Source: Streptomyces sp. G-G2
Lineage (GTDB): Bacteria > Actinomycetota > Actinomycetes > Streptomycetales > Streptomycetaceae
NCBI RefSeq assembly: GCF_030063135.1
Contig: NZ_JASISO010000034.1
Span: 32,994 to 96,993 of the forward strand
Direction of reading: 5' to 3'
Length of the DNA: 64,000 nucleotides
Below, piece after piece: positions 51,561-60,914 of this stretch (position 1 is the stretch's first letter; each line of letters opens with the position of its first letter). Made by a program: the position numbers and the translations under genes. Under the pieces are notes generated by a model. The model was not told the DNA's origin and made no database searches. It worked only from the letters and a program-made list of their open reading frames with translations.

Positions 51561-53375
51561 CTACCCCACCCGAAAGCCCGAACAGGAGAACCGCGCGTAC
51601 TTCTTGGGGTCATCCTCGACGTGGTAGAAGACCACCGTCCAGTCCCCCGGGTCCGACGCCAGGGGCACCGGCGGCGTACTCGTGCCCCCCGTGTACATCC
51701 GGAAGTGCTCCGGATAGGTCAGCTCCAGGTACTCGCCCGAATCCCAGCTGCCGTAGAGGTCCACCGGCGCGCTCGTGTATCCGAGCGCCCCGCTCGCCTG
51801 CGCCCCGGGAGGTTTGACGGCCACCGAGACGTAGTACGGCGCCGGGCGCTTGCCCCGGTCCGGCTCGCCCGCCCCGCTCGCCCGCATCTTCACCGACACC
51901 GTCTCGCCCGGCACCCCGTTGGTGTTCGAGGAGACCGTGGACGTCTCCGCCCCCTTGCCCGGCGCGTCCTGGCCACCCGCGGGGTCGTTGCACGTGCCGC
52001 TGCCGAACGCGGCCATCTTCGGATCCTTGGAGAGCGTCCACCGCTCCCGCGAGGCCCGGGAGCGCTCGATGTGGTCCGCGGGCGCCTTCGCACCGCCGCC
52101 GGGGGACCGCGCGCCGGTGCTCGCGCTCGCCGACGCGCCCCCGGAACCGCTGGGGGCCGCCGCGCCCCCACTCCCGGAACCGCTCCCGGAACCGCCCCCG
52201 CCGGTCAGCGGGAACTGCCACGCCGCGACCGACCCCGCCACGGCCAGCGCGAGCCCGAGGGCCACCCGGGTCCCGGCCCGCCGACCGCGACGGGAGGACG
52301 CCCGGGCGACGTACTCCGTGGTCCTTTCCCGCTCTTCGGCCCCGCCGGAGCGCTCCGGCGCGAGGTCAGGAGCCGGGGCCGGGGCGGGGGCCAGCTCCGG
52401 CTCCGGCAGCGGCTGCGGCTCCGGCTGCGGGCCTGGCAGCGGGTCTGGCTCCGGCTCCGGCAGCACGTGGGTGCGTACGGAGTCCTGCGCGCCCGGCGCC
52501 GCTCCCGGCCCCCCGCCCGGCAGCGGATCGCGCGCCGCCCCCAGCTCCGCGTACACCGGATCGTCGACCAGCGCCCCCGTCACCGCGCACCGCCGGATCA
52601 CCTCCGCCAACGACGGCCGCGCCCCCGGGTCCTTCGCCACGCACGCCCCGATCAGCGCCGCCAGCCCCGGCTCCACCCCGGCCGCGTCCACCGGCTCGTG
52701 CACCGTCCGGTACGCGATGCCCGCCACCGTGCCGTCACCGAACGGCGGCCGCCCCGTCGCCGCGTACGCCAGCGTCGCCCCCAGCGCGAAAACGTCGGAC
52801 GCCGCCTCGCCCGTACCGCCCAGCAGCACCTCCGGCGCCGTGAACCCCGGCGTCCCCGGCGCCTCGCCCTCCCGGGTCAGCATGGTCAGCCCGACGCCCC
52901 GCGCTATCCCGAAGTCGATCAGCTGCGGGCCCTGCGCGCCCAGGATCACGTTCTGCGGCTTCACGTCCCGGTGCGTCACCCCCTGCGCGTGCACACTGGC
53001 CAGCCCCTCCGCCAGCGCCGCGCCCAGCGCCCGGCAGGTGCCCGGCGGCAGCGCGCCCCGCTCCCGCACCGCGTGGGCCAGCGTGGGCCCGGCGACGTAC
53101 TCCGTGGCCAGCCAGAACGGGGCCTCCTCCAGCGAGGCGTCCACCAGGCGCGCGGTGTACGCGGAACGCACCTCCGCCACCGTGCGCGCCTCGCGCCGGA
53201 ACCTCGCCAGTGCCTGCGGATGCCCGAGGAACTCCTCCCGGACCACCTTCACCGCGACCAGCCGCCCCCCGGGCGAACGCCCGAGGTACACCTGACCCAT
53301 CCCCCCGGAGCCCAGCCGGGCCACCAGCACGTGCACCCCGATCCGCGCAGGATCGGTCTCCCTCAGCGCGTCCAT
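51561..53375 (-). CDS. Membrane Ser/Thr protein kinase
   Basis: The protein has 604 residues. The kinase domain has the glycine loop RLGSGGMGQVYLG, Lys43 (VAVKVV), the catalytic loop HRDVKPQN (Asp137), DFG (LIDFGIARG) and the APE-type PGFTAPEVLL. A Pro/Glu-rich linker, one helix (RVALGLALAVAGSVAAWQF) and an extracytoplasmic domain of about 180 residues follow, with two Cys (SGTCND, FSCSGF). There are no PASTA repeats. The outside domain is a sensor candidate. It lies upstream of the wall hydrolase gene on the same strand, with about 70 bp between them. Confidence 0.92.
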   Translation of the reverse strand: MDALRETDPARIGVHVLVARLGSGGMGQVYLGRSPGGRLVAVKVVREEFLGHPQALARFRREARTVAEVRSAYTARLVDASLEEAPFWLATEYVAGPTLAHAVRERGALPPGTCRALGAALAEGLASVHAQGVTHRDVKPQNVILGAQGPQLIDFGIARGVGLTMLTREGEAPGTPGFTAPEVLLGGTGEAASDVFALGATLAYAATGRPPFGDGTVAGIAYRTVHEPVDAAGVEPGLAALIGACVAKDPGARPSLAEVIRRCAVTGALVDDPVYAELGAARDPLPGGGPGAAPGAQDSVRTHVLPEPEPDPLPGPQPEPQPLPEPELAPAPAPAPDLAPERSGGAEERERTTEYVARASSRRGRRAGTRVALGLALAVAGSVAAWQFPLTGGGGSGSGSGSGGAAAPSGSGGASASASTGARSPGGGAKAPADHIERSRASRERWTLSKDPKMAAFGSGTCNDPAGGQDAPGKGAETSTVSSNTNGVPGETVSVKMRASGAGEPDRGKRPAPYYVSVAVKPPGAQASGALGYTSAPVDLYGSWDSGEYLELTYPEHFRMYTGGTSTPPVPLASDPGDWTVVFYHVEDDPKKYARFSCSGFRVG

Positions 53376-53396
53376 GCGCGAGAGCCTGTCACAGCG

Positions 53397-54236
53397 TCAG
53401 CGCGCGGCGACATAAAGGCTCTGCGCACCGCGCCCGATGGGCCCCTCCTCGTCGTGCAGCCGGGAGTCGGCGAGCCCGATCCCGCCCGGGTCCACGCTGG
53501 TACGCGCCTGCACGCACACCCACTCGCCCACCGGATGGCGGTGCAGATGCACCGTCAGGTCCCCGTTCACGAAGAGGTACTTGGCGATGTCGAGCACCGC
53601 GCCGACGCCGTTGCCGGAATCGGCGGCGACCAGCACCCGGTCCAGCGGCCGGGTCTCCTCCCCCACGACGAGCGGCACCCTCATCCGCATCCAGCAGGTC
53701 CCCGGGCCCGGCTCGACGAACGTGCCCTCGGTGAACCGGGTCTCCATCGCCGTGTGGTAGCCGGTCTTCCACGGGATCCGGAAGAACGGCGTGAGCCCCA
53801 CCTCCCGCGGCGGCGTCAGCTCGGGCCCCGACAGGACGGCGGGCACCACGTCCCCCTCCCCCGCGACCCGGATCCGCAGCGCCCGGGCGAGCATCACGGG
53901 CGCGGCCCCCGCGGGAGCGAGCGCCGCCTCGATCACCTCGGTCCCGCGCCCGGCCCGGAGCACCGACGTGGTGACCTCCAGCGGGCCGATCGGGACCGGC
54001 CGCACGATCTCGTACGTGATGCGCGCGATCCGCATGTCGTCCCGGGCGTCCGGGCGCTCCTCGACGGCCCGCCCGAGCAGCGCGGCGGGCGGCCCCGCGT
54101 GCTGCGCGCCCCGGTCCCAGGGCCCGCGCGTGTACGCCGTGGCGAGGAACCGCCCGGTGTCGACCCGCTCGTAGAACCCCTCGACCGTTACGTCGTCAGC
54201 CTCGTCCACGCCGTGCACACCGTCCACGTCAGCCAT
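53397..54236 (-). CDS. Thioesterase-family protein (TesB-like double hotdog)
   Basis: The protein has 279 residues from the ATG at 54236. The first hotdog half contains YTRGPWDRGAQHAGPPAALL and RITYEIVRPVPIGPLEV. The second contains DSGNGVGAVLDIAKYLFVNG and LTVHLHRHPVGEWVCVQART, with the Asp/Gln positions used for acyl-CoA hydrolysis. The substrate chain length is unknown. It starts 110 bp from the divergent pentapeptide-protein gene. Confidence 0.82.
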   Translation of the reverse strand: MADVDGVHGVDEADDVTVEGFYERVDTGRFLATAYTRGPWDRGAQHAGPPAALLGRAVEERPDARDDMRIARITYEIVRPVPIGPLEVTTSVLRAGRGTEVIEAALAPAGAAPVMLARALRIRVAGEGDVVPAVLSGPELTPPREVGLTPFFRIPWKTGYHTAMETRFTEGTFVEPGPGTCWMRMRVPLVVGEETRPLDRVLVAADSGNGVGAVLDIAKYLFVNGDLTVHLHRHPVGEWVCVQARTSVDPGGIGLADSRLHDEEGPIGRGAQSLYVAAR

Positions 54237-54345
54237 GGCGAGCACGCTACCGAGAGGTAACCACGCGCACCAGCCCCGTACGCCACCGCCACCGCACCGG
54301 TAAGGCCCCCGCCGGGCACCGCCCCGGACAGGGGACAATGGAACC

Positions 54346-55257
54346 GTGTCCACCCCCAACGCCCCGTCCAGCCCCGCCACCGCCGGCTCCGGCCGCGCCC
54401 CCGGATCCGTCCCCGAATCGGGCACCGGCACCGGCGCCAGCTCCGGCGCCAGCCCCCTGCCGGCCGTGCTCCAGGCCGACTGCGCGAACTGCTTCGCGCT
54501 GTGCTGCGTCGCCCTGCCCTTCGCCCGCTCCACCGACTTCGCCGTGGACAAGCCCGCCGGCACCCCCTGCGCCAACCTCAAGCAGGACTTCCGCTGCGCA
54601 ATCCACACCGGGCTGCGCGACAAGGGCTTCCAGGGCTGCACCGTCTTCGACTGCTTCGGCGCGGGCCAGCAGGTCTCCCAGGTGACCTTCGGCGGCCACG
54701 ACTGGCGCACCCACCCCGGCACCTCACGGCAGATGTTCGAGGTGTTCCCGGTCATGCGCCAGCTCCACGAGCTGCTCTTCTACCTCACCGAAGCCCTCAC
54801 CCTCGCCCCCGCCCGCCCCGTCCACGCCGAGCTGCGCCGCGCCCTGGCCGAGACCGAGGAGCTGACCCGTTCCGACGCCGGAACCCTGGCCGCCGCCGAC
54901 GTCGGCGCCCGCCGCGCCGCCGTGAACGCCCTCCTGCTCAAGACGAGCGACCTCGTACGGGCCACCGTGCCCGGCCGCAAGAAGAACCACCGCGGCGCCG
55001 ACCTGATGGGCGCCCGGCTCTCCGGCGCGAACCTGCGGGGCGCCACCCTGCGCGGCGCCTACCTGATCGCCGCCGACCTCAGCCGGGCCGACCTGCGCAC
55101 CGCCGACCTGATCGGCGCGGACTTCCGGGACGCGAACCTGAGCGGGGCCGACCTCACCGACAGCATCTTCCTCACCCAGGCCCAGCTGAACGCCGCCCGC
55201 GGTGACGCCGCCACCCGCATTCCCCCCGCCCTGACCCGTCCGCCCCACTGGTCCTGA
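54346..55257 (+). CDS. Cys-cluster protein with C-terminal pentapeptide repeats
   Basis: This 303-residue protein starts at the GTG at 54346. After a disordered tail (to about 40) comes a Cys-rich module (CANCFALCC, then FRCAIH, FQGCTVFDCFG) resembling YkgJ-type CxxC metal-binding domains. A helical middle follows, then at least eight pentapeptide repeats of A(D/N)LxG type (GADLMGARLSGANLRG). The pentapeptide part forms a right-handed beta helix. A metal-cluster/pentapeptide fusion is uncommon. The function is unknown. Confidence 0.82.
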   Translation: MSTPNAPSSPATAGSGRAPGSVPESGTGTGASSGASPLPAVLQADCANCFALCCVALPFARSTDFAVDKPAGTPCANLKQDFRCAIHTGLRDKGFQGCTVFDCFGAGQQVSQVTFGGHDWRTHPGTSRQMFEVFPVMRQLHELLFYLTEALTLAPARPVHAELRRALAETEELTRSDAGTLAAADVGARRAAVNALLLKTSDLVRATVPGRKKNHRGADLMGARLSGANLRGATLRGAYLIAADLSRADLRTADLIGADFRDANLSGADLTDSIFLTQAQLNAARGDAATRIPPALTRPPHWS

Positions 55258-55679
55258 CCCCCGCACTCCCCACGGGGCCACCCCGCGTCCGCGCGCCCGC
55301 ACGTCCGCGCGCCCGCACACCCCCGTCCCGCACCGCGGAGCCCGACCCGTACCCCCGTGCCGGGCCGGACCCCGAGACGCTCCCAGGCTGCCGCACACCA
55401 CTGACAACGGGCCCGGGCCCACCCGCTCGCCACACTCCCCAGCACCATGGCACCGGGTCGCCATCACCGGCGGCCCGTTCCGCCGGTCCGGCCCCGCCAT
55501 CGGCCGGCATCCTCGTGCGAACCCCGCCCCCGCTGGCCCCGCGCACCGGCTCGTGCTTCCGGCCGCGGCGCCAGCGACGGGCACGCCGTCGAAGCCCGAT
55601 GTCAGCGCCCGACGCCAGAGCCCGGCATCAGGTCATGGCGTCAGCTCATGGCGTCAGGGCCTGGCGTCAGGGCCTGGCG
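55258..55679. other. 422-bp gene-free stretch with direct repeats
   Basis: No frame with plausible coding signals is seen between the pentapeptide-protein gene and the collagen-like gene, which converge here. The last part (about 55633-55688) holds four direct copies of a 13-15-bp unit around TGGCGTCAGGGC. The rest is C-rich low-complexity sequence. No strong hairpin with T-run is visible. Confidence 0.6.
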
Positions 55680-56342
55680 TCAGGGCTTGACCAGCGCCGT
55701 CCAGCCCGACTGGCAGTTGAGCGCGGGCGTGACCGACGGAGCGATCGTGCAGGTGTTCTCGTACACGTCACCCGACACGGTCAGCACCTTCACGTACACC
55801 GTCGGGCCCGAGGACTCGACGGACACGCTGCACGCGTTCTTCGGGTACCCCGGGTTCTTCGGGCCGGTCAGGTTCTTCCAGGCGTACGGGCCCGGGGTCG
55901 GCTGCGACTTGCGCACGCCGATGAAGGTCCTCCCCTTGGAGATCGCGGCACTGAACTCCAGGTCGGCCGGCCCCTTCGCCGAATCGACGTCGGCGCACGG
56001 TCCGGGCTGACCAGCCGGACCCCGGTCCCCCTTCGGACCGCGCGGCCCGGGGCAGCCGGAGCCGCCACCGTTCATGACCGGCGCGGCGGCCTTGGGCCTC
56101 TTCTTCGCCGTCTCCTTCGCCGTCTCCCTCGCCGTCTTCTTCGCTGTCTTCTTCACATCACCGCCCGGGCCCTTCACGGGCTTGGCTGACGTGACGTAGC
56201 AGCCACCGCCCGCGGTGGGTGCGCCCGCCGTCGACGCGACGGCCATGGCCGGAGCCGAGACCATCGCGAGTCCGAGCGCCAGCGGGAGTGCGAGCCCACC
56301 GGCGAGCCACATGCGCCGACCAGCCATTGATGCGGAACCCAT
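55680..56342 (-). CDS. Secreted protein with a short collagen-like segment
   Basis: The protein has 220 residues from the ATG at 56342, with AAGGAG seven bases upstream. A signal peptide (LAGGLALPLALGLAMVSAPA) is followed by a Lys/Thr/Ala helix (KKTAKKTARETAKETAKK) and a collagen-like Gly-x-y run bounded by Cys (CPGPRGPKGDRGPAGQPGPC). A C-terminal beta domain of about 105 residues follows, with two further Cys. The layout suggests an extracellular trimeric stalk with a globular head. The gene is divergent from the secretion-like operon. Confidence 0.72.
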   Translation of the reverse strand: MGSASMAGRRMWLAGGLALPLALGLAMVSAPAMAVASTAGAPTAGGGCYVTSAKPVKGPGGDVKKTAKKTARETAKETAKKRPKAAAPVMNGGGSGCPGPRGPKGDRGPAGQPGPCADVDSAKGPADLEFSAAISKGRTFIGVRKSQPTPGPYAWKNLTGPKNPGYPKNACSVSVESSGPTVYVKVLTVSGDVYENTCTIAPSVTPALNCQSGWTALVKP

Positions 56343-56749
56343 CCGTTTGCTCCTTGTGTCGTCTTCATCGCGGAACCTCGTGCTCCGGCCGGGAGCGGGT
56401 GGAGCATCCCCCGCACCCGGCGCCACGATGGTCCGACATTCCGTCAGTACGCTGATATGTCAGCGGGTTGGTCCAACGACACGCGGTCCACTGCGCCGAA
56501 CGGCGGCCCCCCGCGCGGACCCGCAGCCCGCCTCGCGTACGCCGGGACGACAATCATTGCCCGGGGTCACACCCCGTGATACACAGAGTGACCAGGTCAG
56601 CGGACGTGGGTGGGGCCCGGACCGGGATATCAGGCAAAGAGAGCCGTCAAGTCGACATACGACGGCGATTTAATCAGCGAAGATAGGACGTGACCCTTGC
56701 CATCGGGCACGGGCACTCCGGAACTACCCATACAGGGGCGGTGAGTTAC
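56343..56749. promoter_or_regulatory. Divergent promoter region with two palindromes
   Basis: This 407-bp stretch separates the collagen-like gene from the secretion-like operon and contains no supported gene. CGCTGA-TATG-TCAGCG (56451-56466) and GTTGG-T-CCAAC (56468-56478) are adjacent inverted repeats and candidate operators. The region near 56640-56690 is locally AT-rich (GATTTAATCAGCGAAGATAG) and may hold the operon promoter. Confidence 0.45.
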
Positions 56750-57058
56750 ATGATCCTGGCAGCCGAAAAAGGCGACATCACCACCATCATCGGCGGAATC
56801 GCCCCGAACTGGGGGCCGTTCGGCAGTCTCGGCAACGAGGCGAAGGTCATGGTCGAGGTGGTCATGGCCGTCGCGATCCTGCTCTGCCTCGGCATCGCGA
56901 TCTGGGGCGCGGCCAAGCAGCGCATCGGCGCGACCGCCCTGCGCGACACCTTCAGCGCGGAGCAGGGCAAGGGCCTGATCGTGGCCGGGCTGACGGGAGT
57001 GTTCATCATCGGCTCCCTCGGCACCCTGTTCACGATCGTGTACGGGATGGCCGTCTAG
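56750..57058 (+). CDS. Two-helix membrane protein, possible VirB2/pilin-like subunit
   Basis: This 102-residue product starts at the ATG at 56750 (a GTG at 56690 would add 20 residues). The short lead MILAAEKGDITTIIGGI is followed by two helices (VEVVMAVAILLCLGIAIWG and GLIVAGLTGVFIIGSLGTLF) separated by a basic loop. Size and layout resemble VirB2-like pilins of type IV systems. It is the first gene of the secretion-like operon. The identity is by context, not by motif. Confidence 0.6.
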   Translation: MILAAEKGDITTIIGGIAPNWGPFGSLGNEAKVMVEVVMAVAILLCLGIAIWGAAKQRIGATALRDTFSAEQGKGLIVAGLTGVFIIGSLGTLFTIVYGMAV

Positions 57059-57155
57059 CCACACCACCCGCTCGCGACCTGATGACGACTCACCACACCG
57101 CGTCCACGCGGCCACCAGCGCTACCGTCGTACGACGCCGAGGGGGCGGACAGGGA

Positions 57156-57992
57156 ATGAGCCACGACGACCAGTACGGCGGCACCGGCCCAGGCCACGGC
57201 GAGGTCGGGGGCACGGGCCAGACCCGCACCCGCCTCCCGGACTCCCCGACCGACCCCTACCCGGGCCCCCGCCGCGGCTCCCGCCCCTCCCGCGGCCTGA
57301 TCACCGTCGTCGGCGTGGTCGTCCTCCTGATCGCAGCCATCGCGTTCGCGAACCAGAACCAGGACCCCCCGACCACCCCGTCGTCATCAAAACCCCCCAC
57401 CACCACCTCCACCGCAGCCACGGGCACCACCCCGGTGGACGGCAAGAACAACGGCGTACCCTCCGGCTTCCCCCAGAACGAGCAGGGGGCCCAGTCTGCG
57501 GCGACCAACTACGCGGTGGCCCTGGGTTCTGACGGCATGTTCAACACGGGGCGGCGCCAGTCCATCGTGGGTGCCGTCTCGGAGGACAGCTCAAGAGCGA
57601 AACTCCAAGCGGGATTCGACGCCGACTACTCGGCAGGGCTGCTGTCCCAGATCGGACTCACGAAGGACGGGTTCGCCCCCGCGGGCGCCACCTTCGTCAG
57701 CCGTACCGTCCCGGTCGGGGCCAAGGTCAAGAACTTCACGAGCGACAGCGCCTCCGTCGACGTGTGGTGCATCGGCATGTTCGGCCTGACCGGGGAGAAG
57801 TCCACCCGCCCGGTTACCAACAGCTGGTTCACCATCTCCATGACGCTGAAGTGGAACGGGTCGGACTGGAAGGTCCTCGACACCTCCCAGAAGGAAGGAC
57901 CCACCCCGGTCAGCAGCGGCAACGCGATCTCCACCTCGGACCTGATCGCCGGAGCCGTCACTGAATTCGGAGGGTTCACCTATGCCCGGTAG
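57156..57992 (+). CDS. Membrane-anchored VirB8-like (NTF2-fold) protein
   Basis: The protein has 278 residues. A cytosolic tail, one helix (LITVVGVVVLLIAAIAFANQ), a Ser/Thr/Pro linker and an exported domain are visible. The domain contains GAQSAATNYAVALGSDGMFN and SWFTISMTLKWNGSDWKVLD, the strand pattern of NTF2-like VirB8/TcpC domains. Such proteins scaffold the secretion channel. It overlaps the next gene by 11 bp. Confidence 0.72.
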   Translation: MSHDDQYGGTGPGHGEVGGTGQTRTRLPDSPTDPYPGPRRGSRPSRGLITVVGVVVLLIAAIAFANQNQDPPTTPSSSKPPTTTSTAATGTTPVDGKNNGVPSGFPQNEQGAQSAATNYAVALGSDGMFNTGRRQSIVGAVSEDSSRAKLQAGFDADYSAGLLSQIGLTKDGFAPAGATFVSRTVPVGAKVKNFTSDSASVDVWCIGMFGLTGEKSTRPVTNSWFTISMTLKWNGSDWKVLDTSQKEGPTPVSSGNAISTSDLIAGAVTEFGGFTYAR

Positions 57993-59334
57993 CCTCCGGC
58001 TCCCGCTCCGGCGGGCCGCCGCGACCGTCGCCGCCCTCCAGGTGTCCGCCGTGCTCCTCGCGTCGCGCGCGATGGCCGCGCCCACCCCCGGCCCGAGCAC
58101 GAGCTCCACCCCGAGCCCCACCGGGAGCAGCGACCCGTGCGCGCTGATCGCGGGGCCCGCCAAGGAGTACTGCCAGAAAGGCGCCGACGCCACCGGCGGA
58201 GCCCCCCGCACCGGCCTCGCCCCCTCCGACCCCACCGACGCCCTCAACCCCCTCGCCTCCCTCTCCAAGGGCTGCGCCGAAGCCGCCGCCTGGATCGTCG
58301 GCAAGCTCAGCGAAGCGGTCAACGGCACCGCGAAGGTCGACTTCACCAACCCCACCTTCCTCAAGCAGTACGCCGTCGTCTTCGCCGCCTCCGCCATCCT
58401 CACCCTCGTCCTGTGGCTCTTCGCCGTCGCCAAGCGGGCCATCCGCGGCGTCCCCTTCACCACCGCGATGTCCGAAGCCATCGGCTTCCTCTGGCTCACC
58501 GTCCTCGCCTCCGCCTTCACCCCCCTGATCCTCTACACCGTCGTCTCCGCCACCGACAGCGTCACCCAGGTCATCGCCACCGCGACCGGCAGCCAGAACG
58601 ACGTCTTCTTCGGGTCCTTCGCCGAAGCCCTCAAGAAGGGCGACAGCATCGGCGGCGGCCCGGTCATGCTGATCGTCGTGGCCCTCGTCACCGTCCTCGC
58701 CGCGGGCGTGCTCTGCCTCGAGCTCGTCATCCGCGCCGCCCTGCTCTACGTCGGCGCCCTCCTCGGCGTCGTCGTCTACGCCGGGCTCGTCGACCGGAAC
58801 CTGTGGGGCCACGTCCGCCGCTGGGCCGGCATCATGATCGCCGTCATCCTCGTGAAACCGGTCATCGTCATCGTGCTCGGCCTCGCCGGAGCCCTCGCGG
58901 GCGAGAAGGGGCCGAATGCCTTCTCCGCCGTCGTATCCGGCCTCGCCATCATCCTCCTGGCGATCTTCGCCTCCGCGATGATCTACCGTTTCGTACCCGG
59001 CTTCGGCGACGAGATCGCCTCGGCCCGCTCCAACCGCAGCAAGGCCACCGACGGCGCCCAGGCGGCCGCCGTCATCAGCTCCCCGGCCTCCCTCGTCTCC
59101 CAGGGCATCAAAACCCACAGCAGCCGCGGCTCCCACCGCGCGGGTGACGGCGGAGGCGGAGGCGGAGGCGGAGGCAACACCGCCCCCCGCCCCGCCAACC
59201 CCCTCTCCGGAGGGGTCGCCGCCCACAGCAGCCGCCCCTCCGGCGGCGGATCCGGCGGATCCGCAGCCGCCCCACCGCCCCGCACCGGCTCCGGCACGAG
59301 CAGTACGAAGAACACAGGAGGTGACGGGCGTTGA
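57982..59334 (+). CDS. Polytopic VirB6/TrbL-like channel protein
   Basis: The protein has 450 residues. After a signal-like helix and a Thr/Pro/Ser-rich loop with two Cys, five or six helices follow (VVFAASAILTLVLWLFAVAK, GFLWLTVLASAFTPLILYTV, ALLYVGALLGVVVYAGLVDR and others). A long disordered Gly/Ser tail contains nine consecutive Gly. The layout matches VirB6/TrbL inner-membrane components. It overlaps both neighbours by 4-11 bp. Confidence 0.75.
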   Translation: MPGSLRLPLRRAAATVAALQVSAVLLASRAMAAPTPGPSTSSTPSPTGSSDPCALIAGPAKEYCQKGADATGGAPRTGLAPSDPTDALNPLASLSKGCAEAAAWIVGKLSEAVNGTAKVDFTNPTFLKQYAVVFAASAILTLVLWLFAVAKRAIRGVPFTTAMSEAIGFLWLTVLASAFTPLILYTVVSATDSVTQVIATATGSQNDVFFGSFAEALKKGDSIGGGPVMLIVVALVTVLAAGVLCLELVIRAALLYVGALLGVVVYAGLVDRNLWGHVRRWAGIMIAVILVKPVIVIVLGLAGALAGEKGPNAFSAVVSGLAIILLAIFASAMIYRFVPGFGDEIASARSNRSKATDGAQAAAVISSPASLVSQGIKTHSSRGSHRAGDGGGGGGGGGNTAPRPANPLSGGVAAHSSRPSGGGSGGSAAAPPPRTGSGTSSTKNTGGDGR

Positions 59335-60893
59335 CGATCCAGTCCCACCAGATCCATCCCATCGCGCCCCGCCGCACGTATCTCATCGGCCGGGCCCGGC
59401 CGAACGCGATCGTCGGCAAGAACCGCGAAACCGGCGAGATCGCCCTGATCATCGCCGGCGCGTTCCTCGGCATGATGAGCGGACTGCTCGTCCCCGGCAT
59501 CGCCCCCCGCATCGCCATGCTCGCGGGCTTCCCCGTGCTCGCCCTCGCCGCCGTGTACATCCCCTACAAGGGCCGCACCTTCTACAAGTGGTTCGAGATC
59601 AACCGCAGCTTCAAACGGACCCTGCGCCGCGGTACGACGTACCGCTCGGCCGCCATGGAAGCGGGCATCCGCGGCTCCGACGGCCGCGAGGTCGAAGTCG
59701 GCCCGCCCCCCGGCATCGGCCGCATCAACTGGCTCGCCGCCCCCTTCGGCCCCGACGAGATCGCCGTACTCCTGCACGCGGACCGCCGCACCGTCACCGC
59801 GGCCATCGAGATCGAGGGCCCCGGCGTCGGCCTGCGCGACAGCGAGGACCAGGAAGCCCTCGTCGACCGCTTCGGCACCCTCCTCAAGCACGTGGCCAAC
59901 GGCGACGGCTTCGTCACCCGCATCCAGATGCTGGCCCGCACCCTCCCCGCCGACCCGGACGCCCACGCCAAGGACGTCGCCCAGCGCGGTGACACCACCT
60001 CCCCCGGCTGGCTCCGCGACTCCTACGACCAGCTCCAGTCGATGGTGTCGACCTCCTCCGAGCAGCACCGCGCCTACCTCGTCGCGTGCATGCACTTCAG
60101 CCGCGAACTCGCCGCCGAAGCCGTCACCATCGCCCGCGCCGGCACGCCCCAGAAGGGCCGCAAGCTCGACCGCGACGCGGGCCTCGCCATCGTCATGGCC
60201 CGCGAACTCACCGACATCTGCGCCCGCCTCGCCGAAGCCGACATCCGCGTCCGCCAGCCCCTCGGCCAGAGCCGCCTCTCCTCCCTCGTGCACTCCATGT
60301 ACGACCCCGACCACCCCATCGACCACATCCAGGCCATGACCAAGCGCAACGCCTGGCCCGCCGAACTCGACGCGATGGAACCCACCTACCTCCAGGCCAA
60401 GACCCGCGAGTCCTCGACCCGCGCCCCCTGGTGCCACGCCACCGCCTGGGTGAAGGAATGGCCGATGACCCCCGTCGGCGTCAACTTCCTCGCCCCCCTC
60501 CTCGTCCACACCCCGGACGTGATTCGCACCGTCGCCGTCACCATGGACCTCGAACCCACCGAGATCGCCATCGAACGGATGCTGACGGAGAAGACCAACG
60601 ACGAGGCGGACGCGAGCCGCGCCGCCAAAATGAACCGCACGGTCGACCCCCGGGACATCGCGGCACACGGCCGCCTCGACCAGAGAGGCGAAGACCTCGC
60701 CAGCGGCGCCGCGGGCGTCAACCTCGTCGGGTACATCACCGTGTCCTCCCGCTCCCCCGAGGCCCTCGCCCGTGACAAGCGGACGATCCGCGCCTCGGCC
60801 GGCAAGTCGTACCTCAAGCTGGAGTGGTGCGACCGCGAGCACCACCGCGCCTTTGTGAACACACTGCCGTTCGCGACCGGCATCCGACGCTAG
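59331..60893 (+). CDS. SCO6880-family protein (PrgI plus VirB4 N-terminal-like)
   Basis: This 520-residue protein has two membrane helices near the N-terminus (IALIIAGAFLGMMSGLLVPG and the following hydrophobic segment), as in PrgI/TcpE. A cytosolic region follows (INWLAAPFGPDEIAVLLHAD, VDRFGTLLKHVANGDGFVTR) like the N-terminal half of VirB4. It has no P-loop. The P-loop half is encoded by the next gene, so VirB4 function appears split over two proteins. A TTGA overlap with the preceding stop shows coupling. Confidence 0.8.
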   Translation: MTIQSHQIHPIAPRRTYLIGRARPNAIVGKNRETGEIALIIAGAFLGMMSGLLVPGIAPRIAMLAGFPVLALAAVYIPYKGRTFYKWFEINRSFKRTLRRGTTYRSAAMEAGIRGSDGREVEVGPPPGIGRINWLAAPFGPDEIAVLLHADRRTVTAAIEIEGPGVGLRDSEDQEALVDRFGTLLKHVANGDGFVTRIQMLARTLPADPDAHAKDVAQRGDTTSPGWLRDSYDQLQSMVSTSSEQHRAYLVACMHFSRELAAEAVTIARAGTPQKGRKLDRDAGLAIVMARELTDICARLAEADIRVRQPLGQSRLSSLVHSMYDPDHPIDHIQAMTKRNAWPAELDAMEPTYLQAKTRESSTRAPWCHATAWVKEWPMTPVGVNFLAPLLVHTPDVIRTVAVTMDLEPTEIAIERMLTEKTNDEADASRAAKMNRTVDPRDIAAHGRLDQRGEDLASGAAGVNLVGYITVSSRSPEALARDKRTIRASAGKSYLKLEWCDREHHRAFVNTLPFATGIRR

Positions 60894-60914
60894 CCGGAGG
60901 GAAGAAGCCGCCCC

